Below, in pieces: positions 29,824 to 59,351 of a stretch of 64,000 bases of DNA. The translations under genes and the position numbers were made by a program. The DNA is from Polydactylus sextarius (lineage: Eukaryota > Chordata > Actinopteri > Polynemidae), in contig CM028926.1 of NCBI GenBank assembly GCA_016801845.1, positions 11,030,001 through 11,094,000 of the forward strand, given 5' to 3'. The notes beneath the pieces were generated by a model. That model made no database searches and was not told where the DNA came from. It worked only from the letters and a program-made list of their open reading frames with translations. How positions within the stretch are numbered: position 1 is the first letter of the stretch; each line of letters begins with the position of its first letter.

Positions 29824-32800
29824 CTATACGACCGTGCCGCTCGGAGAGTTCCCGTTCTGTGCCGTCAAGTTCTGGACCAGAAACAAAAAAACACAAAAGT
29901 TAAACATTAAAGCGACAACAGACAGGAAGTAGGTTAATGACTTTTCATAATTAAAGTCCTGAAATAAGCGAAACTGGACAGAAGAGGAAACGACCCAGTT
30001 TTAGTTAAATCGACGTGAAGGTCGACACTTAAAGTTTTATTAATTATTTCATCTACTTTAAAGCGACGCAGGTCATCGTTTATAAAGTCGTAGAAACCAG
30101 ACGTTTGTTTCTAATAAAAACACTTTATTTATAATTAAAACTGAAATAACTTTATTCTTTATCGATCCATTAAACTTCTTATTTTATAAATAACTGACAA
30201 TATAACGTCACTGAAACATGTTCAGCTTAAAACTGGTGAAATAATTTACATTTTTGATAAAATTTGTTGATGTTTTTTCTCTATTTGCTCAATTTTACTA
30301 ATCAATAATTAATCAATAATCTATTTAACTGGAATCAACCAGTTTAGTTTAGTCTCTTAAATCAACTGAAATATCATAAAATACCGATATTTAACCGACG
30401 AGTCGCAGCCTCATTTGGTTGAACCGAATATCGGAAGATACCGATATTTAACAGATGCTGACGTTAATTAGTGATCAATTAATTCATTAGTGTTGACGGT
30501 TTTGTTACCAACAGGAGGTTTAGCCGCAGCAGCTAACGCTAACGACTCTTAGCATCAGGATGTCGGAGGTTGAAGATTTTAAATTTAACTGTTCGTCACT
30601 AAGTTCTGTCCAGTTACTAACGAACGTTAATTAAAACGTTTGTCGTCAACAACAGGAAGTGACGTTCAGCGGCAGCAGCTAACGCTAACGACCATTAGCA
30701 TCACGTGTTAACGTCGACGTGTTTTGATGCTCGATGCCGTTGAGTTTTTTTTCGTTGTCCAACCCGTTCATGATGTAATGATGACGTCATAGAGCGTCGC
30801 TAGGAGACGTACCGCCTTCCCCGGCCGCGCCCACGTGCAGATGAGCCCCTCCTGACAGGCCGTGATGATGCAGTCGTCCATGAACACGAGCACCGTCAGC
30901 CTCTCGTGAGCGATCTTCTTACAGACCAGCGGCTCCAGCAGCGGCACCTCGTGCATCCGTGGACACAGCGTCGTCCCCAGGACCTTGGCGGCGTCCAGCC
31001 GGTTGCTGCGCGGCGCCACGTTGATCTTGTCGTTGCTCTTGCTGATGTTTCCCAGACTGTGGTAGCGTTTGTGCTCCTTCTCCACGCCGCCGCCGCCCGT
31101 CTTGTCCGACTTACGTTCCTGAAGCGACAGCGTCGCGAAGCGGCCGATGCTGAACGGGGTGCTGTTCCCGCCGCCGCTGCCGCTCCCTCCTCCGCCTCCC
31201 CCACCGCCGCCGCCGCGACCGTCGACGCCCTCCGAGGCCCCGGGGCCCTTGGAGGTGTTGGCGACGGCGGGGTGGGGCAGAGAGTTGGAGCGCGACAGCG
31301 AGCGAGGAAGCGGTAACGGCAGCGTCGGAGGGTTGGAGGTGCCGGTGTTGGTGTTGGGAGGGTGGTGGTGTCCTTCCACGCCGCCGCCGCTCGACGTGCT
31401 GTTGACGACGCCGCTGCCGGAGTTGGACAACGAGGGTCCGAAAGTGTTAGTGAAGGCGCGAGACAGCGGCAGGCGAGGGTACAACACGTCGTCCGTCAGG
31501 TCCCACAGACAGAACTGCGTGTCCTGACCCACCGAGCCGAACCGGTACGTCACCGACGCCGAGCCGCCTTTAGAGCTGTGGCGGGAAAGACGCGACAACG
31601 TGCTGCTGGTTCGGACGCGACCGAAGTGCATGGAGTTGTTCGGCGCCCCCTGGTGGAGGTCCTCCTCGCTGCCGCTGAGCTCCATGGGCTCGTCGTCTTC
31701 CAGCGACGTCGTGAACGGGTCGAACGCCACCACGTTGACCCACGACTTGTGGCCGTGACCTCTCGCCACCACTCGGCTCTCTGCGAACGACCACACGGTG
31801 ACCAGGTCGTCCTCGCCACCCGTGGCCAGGTACTTCCCGTCGGGACTCCACGAGACGCACAGCAACCCGCCGAAGTAGCTCTTCATCACGCCCTGCAGCT
31901 CCATGGAGTCGAAGTGGAAGACGCGCAGGCAGCCGTCCTGACCCACGCACGCCACGTGGACGCCGTCCGGGGAGAAGGCGAACTCGTTGAGGCCTCCCTC
32001 GCCCACGGCCCAGCGCAGCAGCGGGTTACGCGGCGTCTTGGTTTTACAGGCGTAGACGGCGAAGCCTTCGCCCTGACGCAGCAGAGAGTACTGAGGCGCC
32101 GTGGTGCCGCACGGGTGGTCCACGTTGTAGAGGTAGAGGTGGCCGCTGGCGTGAGACGCCAGGAACAGGTTGTCTGACTTTGGAAGCCATTTTAGACACG
32201 TCACCTTGGATTTATCGATCAACCTCTGGAGAAGCAGGAGAGGAGGAGGAGACGCTAACATCAGCTTGTTTTATTTAGCAGTTTGATCCAACTTAATGCT
32301 AACAGAGTCACCTTCAATCAACAGAAACAGACAAATGATTTGTGGTAAATACTTCACCTCCTCGTTGAAGAGTTTACTGGTCTCCTTCTTGATCGGGTCC
32401 AGATACTGGACTTGTCCGGCAGAGAAACCCACGATCAGAGCGACGCTCTCGGCCGTGGCCGAGTACTGGTTGAAGTCGTGACACGTCGGCTGAGTTCCTT
32501 TATAGATCCGCTTGTCGATGGGTTTGCTGAGGTCCACGGCCTGAAGACGGAGCAGAGGGACGAGAAAAAACGTGACGGACTCAGATTCAGATAAACAAAC
32601 AGCTGCAGTTTATTCTGCAGGAATCATTGTTTTCATCAGGAAATCGTTAATTATTCTGGTAAATTCACGACAGAATCACTGAGATGATTTAGACTTTTAG
32701 GTTGAAGATAAATGTCGCCACTTTAATCAATAGTTAACGAGATGAGTTTAACTCGTAAACACGTCTGAAACGATCTAAAGACGACGACTGAGATGTTGCT

Positions 32801-33150
32801 GCAACTTCTGCAAAAAAAGATGTTCAGATAAACGTCGGTGTCGTCGACAAACGACATGTTTATGTTTGAACTTTAGTTTCAGACGAATCTGAGAAAGATC
32901 AACGTCTTTACTCTGAAGAAACGATTGTTGAGTTGATCTGCAGAAGATTTTCTAGGTCAAATGATCCAGTTGTTGTGACTGATGGATGATTCAACCTGTC
33001 GTCTGTTTAATGATCTTTGTGTCTGATGAAACAACACGAGTCTCAGACAGAAGAAACTTTTCATCTTTGACGTTTTAAAATCTGGTTAAAACAAAGATCA
33101 ATAATCTGTGATGAACATCTGCAGCTGATTCACCTTGATACAAAAACACT

Positions 33151-33195
<45 letters not shown>

Positions 33196-33197
33196 CC

Positions 33198-33253
<56 letters not shown>

Positions 33254-33277
33254 CATCACCATCATCACCATCACCAT

Positions 33278-33332
<55 letters not shown>

Positions 33333-34008
33333 TGTGGTTCATGTTTTAATATCAGACTCTGATGATGCATCTTTCATTAAAACATCGTGTCATTTACGTC
33401 ACAAACAGATGTGTGACGTGCGCGTGCTCTCCAGCTGTTTGTGTCGAAATAAAAAGATGAGACTGATGCTAGCATGCTAGGCTAACCCTGCTGCTGCTGC
33501 TGATGGAGGAGGAGGAGGTGGAGGTGGTGGAGCAGCTCACCTTCTTGATGTTGGTGTATGTGTAGAAGTACAGTTCTCTGCCGATGTTGAAGCAGACCCG
33601 CTCCGACTCCTCGCTCGGGTCTTCGGGCTGCAGCTTCACCATCGAGACCCGGACCGGAGGCAGGAACCCGGCCGGGGACGAGTTGGCCGCTGCGGCGTTG
33701 GAGGAGGAGGAAGAGGAGGCGGCGGCGGCCGCGGCGGCAGCGGCGGCGGCGGCTGCGGCTGCAGCCCCGGGCCCCTGCAGCAGCCCGACCCCCGCTCCTC
33801 CGCCTCCGCCTCCACCACCGCCGGGTATCGGACCGGGACCCTGGCCGCCGGGGCCCAGCGTGGCTCCGGCCCCGGACGGACCTCTCGGCAACCCGCCGCC
33901 CCGCTGCTGCGAGTCCGAGAGGGTGAGCAGTTTGTAGAAACCCTCCCTGGTCCGGAACTGAGATTTAATCTCATTGATATCCTTCAGAGCGCCGCCATCT
34001 CCGGCCAT
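29824..34008 (-). CDS. dmwd: DMWD, WD40-repeat protein (dystrophia myotonica WD family)
   Basis: Complete gene: exons 34008-33541, 32540-32358, 32225-30813 and 29871-29824 (stop 29826-29824), all phase 0, 703 aa against 674 in human. The start is the ATG at 34008 giving MAGDGG. The hallmark EIKSQFRTREGFYKLL follows. Exon 1 then encodes a Gly run (about 63-71), a run of 16 Ala (about 82-97) and Ser residues. Exon 2 begins AVDLSKPIDKRIYKGTQPTC. Exon 3 holds the WD40 part (FAFSPDGVHVACVGQDGCLR, SPDGKYLATGGEDDLVTVWS, GSVGQDTQFCLWDLTDDVLY) and the DMWD signature RSLSRSNSLPHPA and KEHKRYHSLGNIS. The tail ends NSPSGTVV, as in human. These features separate it from the paralogue WDR20. Known: WDR20-family proteins bind and regulate USP12/USP46 deubiquitinase complexes, and DMWD is thought to act similarly. 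It is divergent from nothing on its left and shares a short gap with the map4k1 3' end. Confidence 0.95.
33151..33280 (+). repeat. (ATC/ACC)n trinucleotide tract in dmwd intron 1
   Basis: About 43 units of CAT with scattered CAC variants, directly joined to the CAG tract that follows. Confidence 0.95.
33281..33331 (-). repeat. (CTG)17 in dmwd intron 1 (sense strand)
   Basis: Seventeen uninterrupted CAG units on the plus strand, so CTG in the dmwd transcript. It lies about 210 bases downstream of the exon 1 donor. Confidence 0.95.
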
Positions 34009-34260
34009 CTTTAGTCCAAACAAGCCGCACAGGAAACACCGCGGATTGTGACCTGGAAATAATCAGCTGCGATGGAGAGAGACGAGGAGGAGGAGGAGGA
34101 GGAGGAGGAAGATGAAGAGGCCGTGCAGCTGCAGCCGGTCCCCCGCAGCGCATCCTACAGCTGCACCGGGAACCGCAGCGCTGCAGCCCGGAGCGACGAG
34201 CCGAGCTGAGCCGGTGTTAGCATCATCCTGCACCGGGTCTGAGGCTCCGTGCGTAACGGA
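34009..34260 (-). promoter_or_regulatory. Probable dmwd promoter and 5' UTR
   Basis: GC-rich, CpG-bearing DNA immediately upstream of the dmwd ATG, with CCTCCTCCTC-type tracts and several CAGCTG/GCTGCAGC words. It is bounded by a (GAT)n tract at 34265-34296. The map4k1 3' UTR end signal lies only about 230 bases farther on, so the promoter is compact. Assigned by position and composition only. Confidence 0.45.
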
Positions 34261-34265
34261 CGTGG

Positions 34266-34297
<32 letters not shown>

Positions 34298-34485
34298 CAC
34301 CTCCACCATGGGACCATCATGGGACCATCACAGAAAACACCCACTGAAGTGTCTTATTTTAAAAATAAAACATAAAATCACTCTCCTACATAAATAAGTT
34401 TAAATCATGAATCTGCTACGAACCTTAATCACTGAATCAATTAACTAGAAGATCAATAACTTCACCTCATCTTGTGTTAATTCTC

Positions 34486-34491
34486 TTTATT
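34486..34491 (-). terminator. Polyadenylation signal, map4k1
   Basis: TTTATT on the plus strand, AATAAA in sense, 420 bases after the map4k1 stop codon. It is the first exact signal downstream. Confidence 0.6.
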
Positions 34492-34909
34492 ACAGTGTAA
34501 CTACAAAGAGACGAGCGTCAACCTCCATCCAACAACAGCTCACAACCTCAGGTTACACAACAACAACCAAATAACAATAATAATAATAATAATAAACGAG
34601 CAGCCGCCATGTTTCCAGCTCCTTAACGAGCTACTTCCTGTTCCTGCTCGTCAACGTTTTAGGGTTTTATCTGGACTTGTCGTTTTGCGTCTAGAAATGA
34701 GCATAAATAAGAGCGAATCGCCCCAGAATGAAGGGTTAAAGGCTCCGACACGTCAATCGTCTCAGGTAAACAACAACAACAACAACATCATCATCACTTT
34801 GGCCCCGCCCCCTCCCCACACCGCCGCCGTCCACACAGGAAATGACACACGAGTCCGTTCACGTCAAAATAAAACGTCGAGGCCTCGGTCGTCCGTTGGT
34901 GTCGGAGCG

Positions 34910-52380
<17,471 letters not shown>

Positions 52381-52590
52381 TCTCACGTTAGTTTTAGTAA
52401 AGTGTCACTCAGGCATGACACACACACGCACACACACTCACACACACACACACTTTATCACACACACACATAAACACACACACACACACTCAGGAGCTTT
52501 TAAATCCAGAAACACTGAGGAGAAACGACGCTCGCTCTCCGTCGCTCTGACTTGTTGGGTGTCGTTCAGCTGCTGTCACACACTCTCTGT

Positions 52591-52625
<35 letters not shown>

Positions 52626-52725
52626 CTTCCTGTTTCTGTTTCTCATCGATCCTCCTTCTCAAACCCTCAAACCTTCCTCTCTTCTCAGATTTTTTTCTTT
52701 CAGCTCATTTGCATGATCCAGTTTG

Positions 52726-52770
<45 letters not shown>

Positions 52771-52979
52771 TGCCTGCGTGCGCGTGTGTGTGTGTGTGTG
52801 TGTGTTCAGAGATGTTACACACTTTTTTATTCTTTTTTATTTTCTGACTGTTGCACACTGTGCATGTATTTAAGTGTGTGTAACTGATTAAATACAGTTG
52901 TGCTCTTTGGGGTTTTCAGTGTAAGTTTCAGTCTCAACTTCTCGCCCACACGGCTGAAAAAATGTGTGTGTGTGTAGGT

Positions 52980-53032
<53 letters not shown>

Positions 53033-55340
53033 TGTGTGCAGCAGCTCTGCAACAAGACTCAGTGGAGCTTGGAGCTCCCTGTCAGTTTCCTGTTCAGCAG
53101 CGTTTCCCCACAGATAACGAAGGGGCACCCGTTACATCCTGTCACACACACATCAACACGTTATTTACCTTCTTTATTTACACTAGAATCACATTTTATT
53201 GTGAATGTTCATTAACAGAAGATGTGAAGAGCCTGGTTGTTAATGAGCCGCCGGCCGTTAGTCTTCGTCAGTTGGTCCGTGGGTTGATGCGTCAGGACAA
53301 TCTGAACATCTGATCTGATGCAAAACCTGCAGCTCTGACACCTGAAAACTCACTGACGCTAAAGACAAAGATCCAACTGAGAAGAAGAAGAAATTAAAGC
53401 AGCTGAACTTGTAGCAGCGAATGAGTCGATGCTGCAGCTGGACACCAGGGGGCGACAACAGCTTCACGTCCAGTTTCAACTTCATTTGTTCTATTTTACT
53501 TTTCTACTTTATTTATCAACTACAGACTCAGATCAACAACCTCTTGTTATCTTGGCCTCTTATCTTGGTGTGTTAGCATGCTAATGCTAATGCTAACGTT
53601 CAACAACGTCAGCTGCAGGAGTGTTAGAGTCGAATATAATCTGATATAATTATTCTGTCGTTTTGTGATAAAACCTGCAGGATTCACTGACAGGGCTGAT
53701 GCTACGATGCTAACGCTAAACAGGTTGTGATGTTTATAATCTCTGCTATCTTCCTTCACTCTGTTAGCATGCTAACATTTTATTAATTAGCATTTAGTGC
53801 GACAGAGCTGCAGGTTGATGAAAATTCATCTAAATGATGTTAAAGATATAAACAGGAAGTGACACAGCAGCTCAGGTTCATGCTAACGTGCTAACATGCT
53901 AACATCAGTGTAAAACAGCAGTACTACAGCTGGACACCAGTGGGCGACGACGACTTTGAATCCACATATTGTTTTATCTCCACACTGAAGCTGAGAGTAA
54001 TGATGCAAAGATGCTTGATGTTTACAGTCTCCTCCACCTTCCTTCAGTGCGTTAGCATGCTAATGCTAATGCTAACATTTCTTAAATTAGCACGAAGTCG
54101 AGCTGCAGTTTGATTTTATAAAACAATAAATATCTGTCTAAAGACGCTGGAGACAGAGAGAAGTGATGATGTAAAGATCGTCAGATTAAATAACGTTCAA
54201 GTTCAAATTATTTCAAAACAGGAAGTGGCGTCGACATGTCAACGTGTTCAAAAATCAGTTGATTGATTGATCGATCAGACGAGTTCATGTTTTATCGGTT
54301 AAATCCAGAAACAAATTGATCAGTCACTTCCTGTTTGATGGTTGTTTTCATCTCATCTTGTGATAAAAAGACTCAGTTTTAACTTCAGCAGCTGATTAAA
54401 GAGTTAAAAAGAAAAATGTTGTGACTGAAACCAACTTCAACAAACTCTGACATTTCTCCTTCGACTCAAACTCCCACGTGTCCGACACAAAGAGCCAGAG
54501 ACGACTGACACATCTGATGACGGAGGTTTAACTTTAACGCTGCAGCGTCGCGGGTCTCTGACCTCTGACCTCTGAGGTTCAGCGTCGTGACGTTATTTTA
54601 GATCTTTGTGTTTAAATGTCAGATCAGTTTGAAACAGAAGGTTGAGATTAGACCTGAAGGAGGAGGTGAAACTGTGTCGGAGGTTTGAAACTTAAACTGT
54701 GTGAAAACACCAGACGCCATCTTGGCTCCGCAGCAGGAAGTTTGGACGGACGCTCGGCGTCTTTCTGCAGCTTCACATGTTTTTATGTCAGAGGATCCAG
54801 ACGTCGATGAAGAATCAGAAACGTTGAGAAATGTTGAAACCGGACGAGTCGACTGTTGTTTGTTGTTGTTTGTTTGTGGTTTGTGGCGTCTCACACTTCC
54901 TCCTCCGTCCCGATGGACCGTTGGTGACCTATGACACGATAAACATCTGTCACATCTGTATGAATCAACAGTCACTGATGAAAAGCTTGTTAGAAATTTA
55001 CTGTTTTTATCCTTGATTTCAAGAATAAAACTCTTGTGTATTTATATTCATCTTTTTTATATTTGTGTGCACATTTGACTGTTTATATGTAAATATTAAA
55101 GGTGCAGAGTCAAATTATCTGTGTACATGTGCACAGATAATTAATCAAAGCAGGTTTTTATACAGTAAACATGTAAAAACTATAAAAATAAAATGTTAAA
55201 TATTCATTTATGAAAGTGAATATGAAATGAATATAAAAATGAACAATATATATTTAAATCATAATATAATTATCATGTGTTTATAATGCCAGTGTTTAGC
55301 GCCCTCTAAGGGTCAGAAGTTGAGCTACAACTCATTTATT
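52381..55340. other. Intergenic region between map4k1 and eif3k start sites
   Basis: Divergent intergenic DNA with CA, GT and (TC)n tracts at 52405-53040 (the TC tract is 52985-53013), ATGCTAATGCTAACG words at 53570-54080, and otherwise AT-rich sequence. The map4k1 promoter should lie at its left end, but no distinct core element could be picked. No further gene was found. Confidence 0.55.
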
Positions 55341-55714
55341 ATAATAACACACTGCTACTTCCGGTAACCCCTTTCAAAATACAGCGACAAACCGGAAGTG
55401 ATCGACAAAACAAGTGTGGAATCATAAAATGACTAATTATTAAATACATTGAGTTAAATAGTTTAATTTTCAGGTGATAATGTGTTAAAGTTACAGTATT
55501 ATCGATAAAACGATGTAAAAATCAGATAACGCAGCTTCCCTCCGCCGACGGTCCGTCTGTAATTATGTTCCGTGTTGTTTCCGTTCCGCCGGTGCGTCGC
55601 TCTTTCCGGTCCGACCTCTTTCTCCCTCCGCCCCGGTGTCCGTTTTTCTCTGTGGTCCACGTGCGGATTAAACTCGGTTTTTTATCTTAAACTTCACTAA
55701 AATCTTCGGACCAA
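55340..55714 (+). promoter_or_regulatory. Probable eif3k promoter and 5' UTR
   Basis: Two ETS-type sites in opposite orientation, CTACTTCCGGTAA near 55353 and ACCGGAAGTG at 55391-55400, are followed by pyrimidine-rich, CpG-bearing DNA (TTCCGTTCCGCCGG, CTCTTTCCGGTCCG, CTTTCTCCCTCCG) up to the ATG. This suits a TATA-less housekeeping promoter with a 5' TOP-like start. Exact start site unknown. Confidence 0.5.
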
Positions 55715-58704
55715 ATGTCGTCGTCTTTCGAGCAGATGAGGGCGAACGTGGGGAAACTGCTCCGCGGCATCGACCGGTAGGAAACGACCGAGCGACGGAC
55801 TCGCGACCCGGCGGCGGCGCTAGCGCTAGCTTAGCATGTTTGCTAACGGCTAAGCTAATGTTAGCTCGGTTCGTTCGAGTTAGAAAACACAAATATTATC
55901 ACTTTAAAACATATTAAACTTACAAAACAAGACTTTACCAGCTGCGTCATGATGATGTTTATTTATATTAAAGAGATGAGAGTTTTTCTGATCAGTTTTA
56001 TTTAATAATTAATTGACAAACTAACGTGATGAAGAAGCGAACAAGAGATGATTTTTAAAAAGATGAAAACTTCATTAAATTTGATATTTATCAGGTTGTT
56101 TATTAAATATCTGATGAAGTTAAAGAACTTTAGTTTCATTTTCTCAGTCTCAGTCAGATGTTGTTAAATCTGAGGAGAAATAAATAAGATAATAACAGTT
56201 TTATTAATTTTAATCATAATTTTTATATTGTTGCGAATTAAAGTCATAAATGAATGAATTAAACACATTTGTGAAGTAACACTGTCACAGAAACGTTGGT
56301 TTTGCATAATGAACGTGTGTTTGTGTGTTTTCAGGTATAATCCAGAGAACTTGGCCACGTTGGAGCGTTACGTTGAGACGCAAGCGAGAGAAAACGCCTA
56401 CGACCTGGAGGCGAACCTCGCCGTGCTCAAGCTGTAAGAGACGAAACGACGTCCGCCGCCGATGGACGAGACCAGTTGTAACACGCTTGTTTCTTCTTCT
56501 CTCGTCAGGTACCAGTTCAACCCCGCCTACTTCCAGACCAACGTGACGTCACAGATTCTGTTGAAGGCTCTGACCAACCTGCCACACACCGACTTCACCC
56601 TGTGCAAGTGTATGATCGACCAGACACACGTATCCCTCCGGTGCTGCTCGGCCTCTAATGTTGTTACGTGTAGATACAGTTTGATCAGGATGTGACGTGG
56701 TTCAGGGTCGTCAGCAGGAATCTGACACGTTAACACGTCAACGTCCTGCTGCTTCTTCTTCAGGTCCTGGACACGTTGGTCCTGGTTTCCTGACGTTTTG
56801 TTTGATGACTCGTCTTGTCTCTGATTGGTTCCTGAGACTAAACGTCCTCATCGTCTTGTTCTCGGCTGCTTGTTACCGTGACCTGCCTGGTGCTGGGCTG
56901 CTGGTGTTTGAATGTTTATGAAGCAGCGGTAGGAGGTGGAAACAGTAACACAGATGTTTTAAATAAGATATGATCCATGTTTTCACCACTGATCATCAGA
57001 CCTCTAGTAGTTTCCTCTGGTCGTAGTTGTGTGAGGGTTTGTCTCGGGGTCGGGGCTCATTTCCTTGACTACAGTGTCGCAGCAAGAGGAACGCCCCATC
57101 AGACAGATCCTGTACCTGGGGAACCTGCTGGAGACCTGCCACTTCCAGAGCTTCTGGGTAAAAAACACAGAAACACGTTGATCGAACGCTCCTGTCGCCT
57201 CGACCTTCATCGTTTCTTTTCTTCCAACACCGATCATCGGTTTGTCTGAGTCTTTCTGTTTGTGTCCGTCAGACGAGTCTGGAGGAGAACAGAGAGCTCA
57301 TCGACGGCATCACCGGCTTCGAGGATTCAGTTCGTAAATGTGAGTTTCATGACGCGACTGGAACTTTAAAGGAGACGAGCGTTGGTTTAATGTTGTCGCT
57401 AACTGATGTTTCGTCTTCAGTCATCTGTCACGTGGTCGGTATCACCTACCAGACCATCGAACACCGGCTGCTGGCTGAGATGCTGGGAGACCCGCTGGGT
57501 GAGAAACACTTTGATTGATTTATTGATCGAGTTTAACATCTGATTGTTTGAATAAAACGAATGAACGAAGCTTCAGATTCGTCAACATGTGAATCTGACT
57601 CATTAACTCGTTCCTGTTTATAGGAACGTAATAAAACCAACAGGAAACTGATCCTGGATCAGATTTCAGCGATGTTTTCTGTGACACGTTCAGCTGACGT
57701 TGGTTAACATCAGAGGTTTGTAACAACGTCAGATGTCGAATAAAAAGAAGAAAAATCTCGTTATTTTCTTTGCAGCATCAACAAAACGAGGTTTGTTTTG
57801 AGATTAAAATAATCTCAGTGAATCATATCAGTCGATTTAGCTTCATGAACGTCTCAGTTGACGACGACAGAAGAAGAAAATCTTTGTTGTTTTTGCAAAA
57901 TCTCAGTTGTTCAGACGCTGGAGAAGAAAAAGTAGAACAGCGTTGGTGAGAATTATAAGATAAGTAACGAGTCAAATTAAAAAGTAAAAGTTAAACTGTA
58001 ACAACATCTGAGATGAAACAGCCGCGTTTCCACCACAGGAACATGAGGGTTGATTTAGGGTTAATGGGTTTAGGGTTTTTGTGCAGCGATGATACGTGAT
58101 GAAGATGGTGGGTGAAGTCCTCCACCCCCTCCACCCCGTCCCTCGGTGATCAGGTCTGACCCTCGGAGACTCAGACACTACGAAGACCGAGCGAGATGAA
58201 GTTCCTGAAAAATTCCCAGAACTTATTGGTGGAAACGCGGCCACTGACTAAAATCATTTGCATCGACATGTAAAATAAAGTGAGTCAAAGAGATAAAACG
58301 TCTCCTGAATAAAACCAGTTTGTTCGACAGGTCGATGCTGAGCTCAGACGGTTTGATCTGGTTTTAAAGAAGAAATGAATCCACCAGGTTAACGTCGCTA
58401 ACGTCAGGAGACTCAGACGTTGACTGGTTGTTGTTGTTGTTGTTGTTGTTGTTCAGACACGCAGGTGAAGGTGTGGATGAATAAATACGGTTGGACAGAG
58501 AACGAGGACGGACAGATCTTCATCTTCAACCAGGAGGAAAGTGTGAAACCGAAAAACATCGTTGAGAAAATCGACTTTGAGAGTGAGACTGACTTTTATT
58601 AAATATGTGGAAATATACAACAACAACGTCACAAACTGACGACGATGTTTGTTTGTTTGTTTACGTCTTCAGGTGTTTCCAGCATCATGGCCACGTCTCA
58701 GTGA
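55715..58704 (+). CDS. eif3k: eIF3 subunit K
   Basis: Eight exons: 55715-55776, 56335-56433, 56509-56629, 57083-57157, 57273-57339, 57421-57498, 58457-58582 and 58673-58704 (stop 58702-58704). All junctions are GT-AG with matching phases, giving 219 aa against 218 in human. The ATG at 55715 gives MSSSFEQMRANVGKLL. Diagnostic peptides include LKALTNLPHTDFTLCKCMID, RQILYLGNLLETCHF, GITGFEDSVRKFICHVVGIT, EESVKPKNIVEKIDFE and the C-terminus SVSSIMATSQ. Known: eIF3k is a small PCI/winged-helix subunit that binds eIF3l at the edge of the octameric core of the 40S-associated eIF3 complex in the cytoplasm. It is largely non-essential for bulk translation. Head-to-head with map4k1 as in human. Its 3' end reaches into the duplicated block shared with the capn12 upstream region. 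The gene appears intact and ordinary. Confidence 0.97.
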
Positions 58705-58721
58705 TGTCACACACTTCAACA

Positions 58722-59030
58722 CACACACACACACACACACTCGATGGATCAATGACATCATCTGTTTTCATCAAATCACTTTTCTCAATAAAAGAAATAA
58801 TTTATCATCAACGTCTGAGTCTGTCTGAGTCTTTAAACTTCCTGGTTGGAGCAGGTGACGTCACGTGACCATGTGACATCACTTGTTTGTTTTCTGTCAA
58901 CAAATAAAAACTGCTGGTTATATCTGAGCTGTGATGTCATTTGATTGACAGCTGCAGCTTCCTGCACGAGGCTCCGCCCAGTGGGCGTGGCCTGACAGCA
59001 GCTACCTGTTCAGGTGAGTCACACACACAC
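58722..59030 (+). repeat. Tandem duplication, copy 1 (~300 bp)
   Basis: Runs from a CA tract through CATCATCTGTTTTCATCAAA, TTTAAACTTCCTGGTTGGAG, TGACAGCTGCAGCTTCCTGC and CTCCGCCCAGTGGGCGTGG to CAGCTACCTGTTCAGGTGAG. All these blocks recur in the same order at 59020-59337. Confidence 0.92.
58787..58792 (+). terminator. Polyadenylation signal, eif3k
   Basis: AATAAA 83 bases after the eif3k stop codon, in CTCAATAAAAG. It lies inside the first copy of the tandem duplication. The corresponding place in copy 2 reads TTTATTTATC and lacks the signal. Confidence 0.7.
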
Positions 59031-59309
59031 ACACATCAGACGGATCAACGACATCATCTGTTTTCATCAAATCATTTTATTTATCAGCGTCTGAGTTTGT
59101 CTGAGTCTTTAAACTTCCTGGTTGGAGCCGGTGACGTCACCTGATCACATGACATCACTTTATTTGTTTTCTGTTTAAAAAAATCAAACAAAAAACGTTG
59201 ATGATTTTTGAGTTGTGACGTCATTTGATTGACAGAAACAGCTGCAGCTTCCTGCACGAGGCTCCGCCCGGTGGGCGTGGCCTGACAGCAGCTACCTGTT
59301 CAGGTGAGT

Positions 59310-59337
<28 letters not shown>
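59020..59337 (+). repeat. Tandem duplication, copy 2 (~300 bp)
   Basis: Head-to-tail second copy of 58722-59030 with scattered substitutions and small indels. It ends in a CA tract 15 bases before the capn12 start codon, so it forms the immediate capn12 upstream region. Confidence 0.92.
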
Positions 59338-59343
<6 letters not shown>

Positions 59344-59351
59344 GTAACATC

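Noticed and set aside
31362..32177. 271-codon plus-strand open frame
   Set aside because: Antisense shadow of dmwd exon 3, whose minus-strand translation is clearly DMWD.
29824..34008. Identification as WDR20
   Set aside because: EIKSQFRTREGFYKLL, the RSLSRSNSLPHPA and EKEHKRYHSLGNIS segments and the NSPSGTVV end are those of DMWD.
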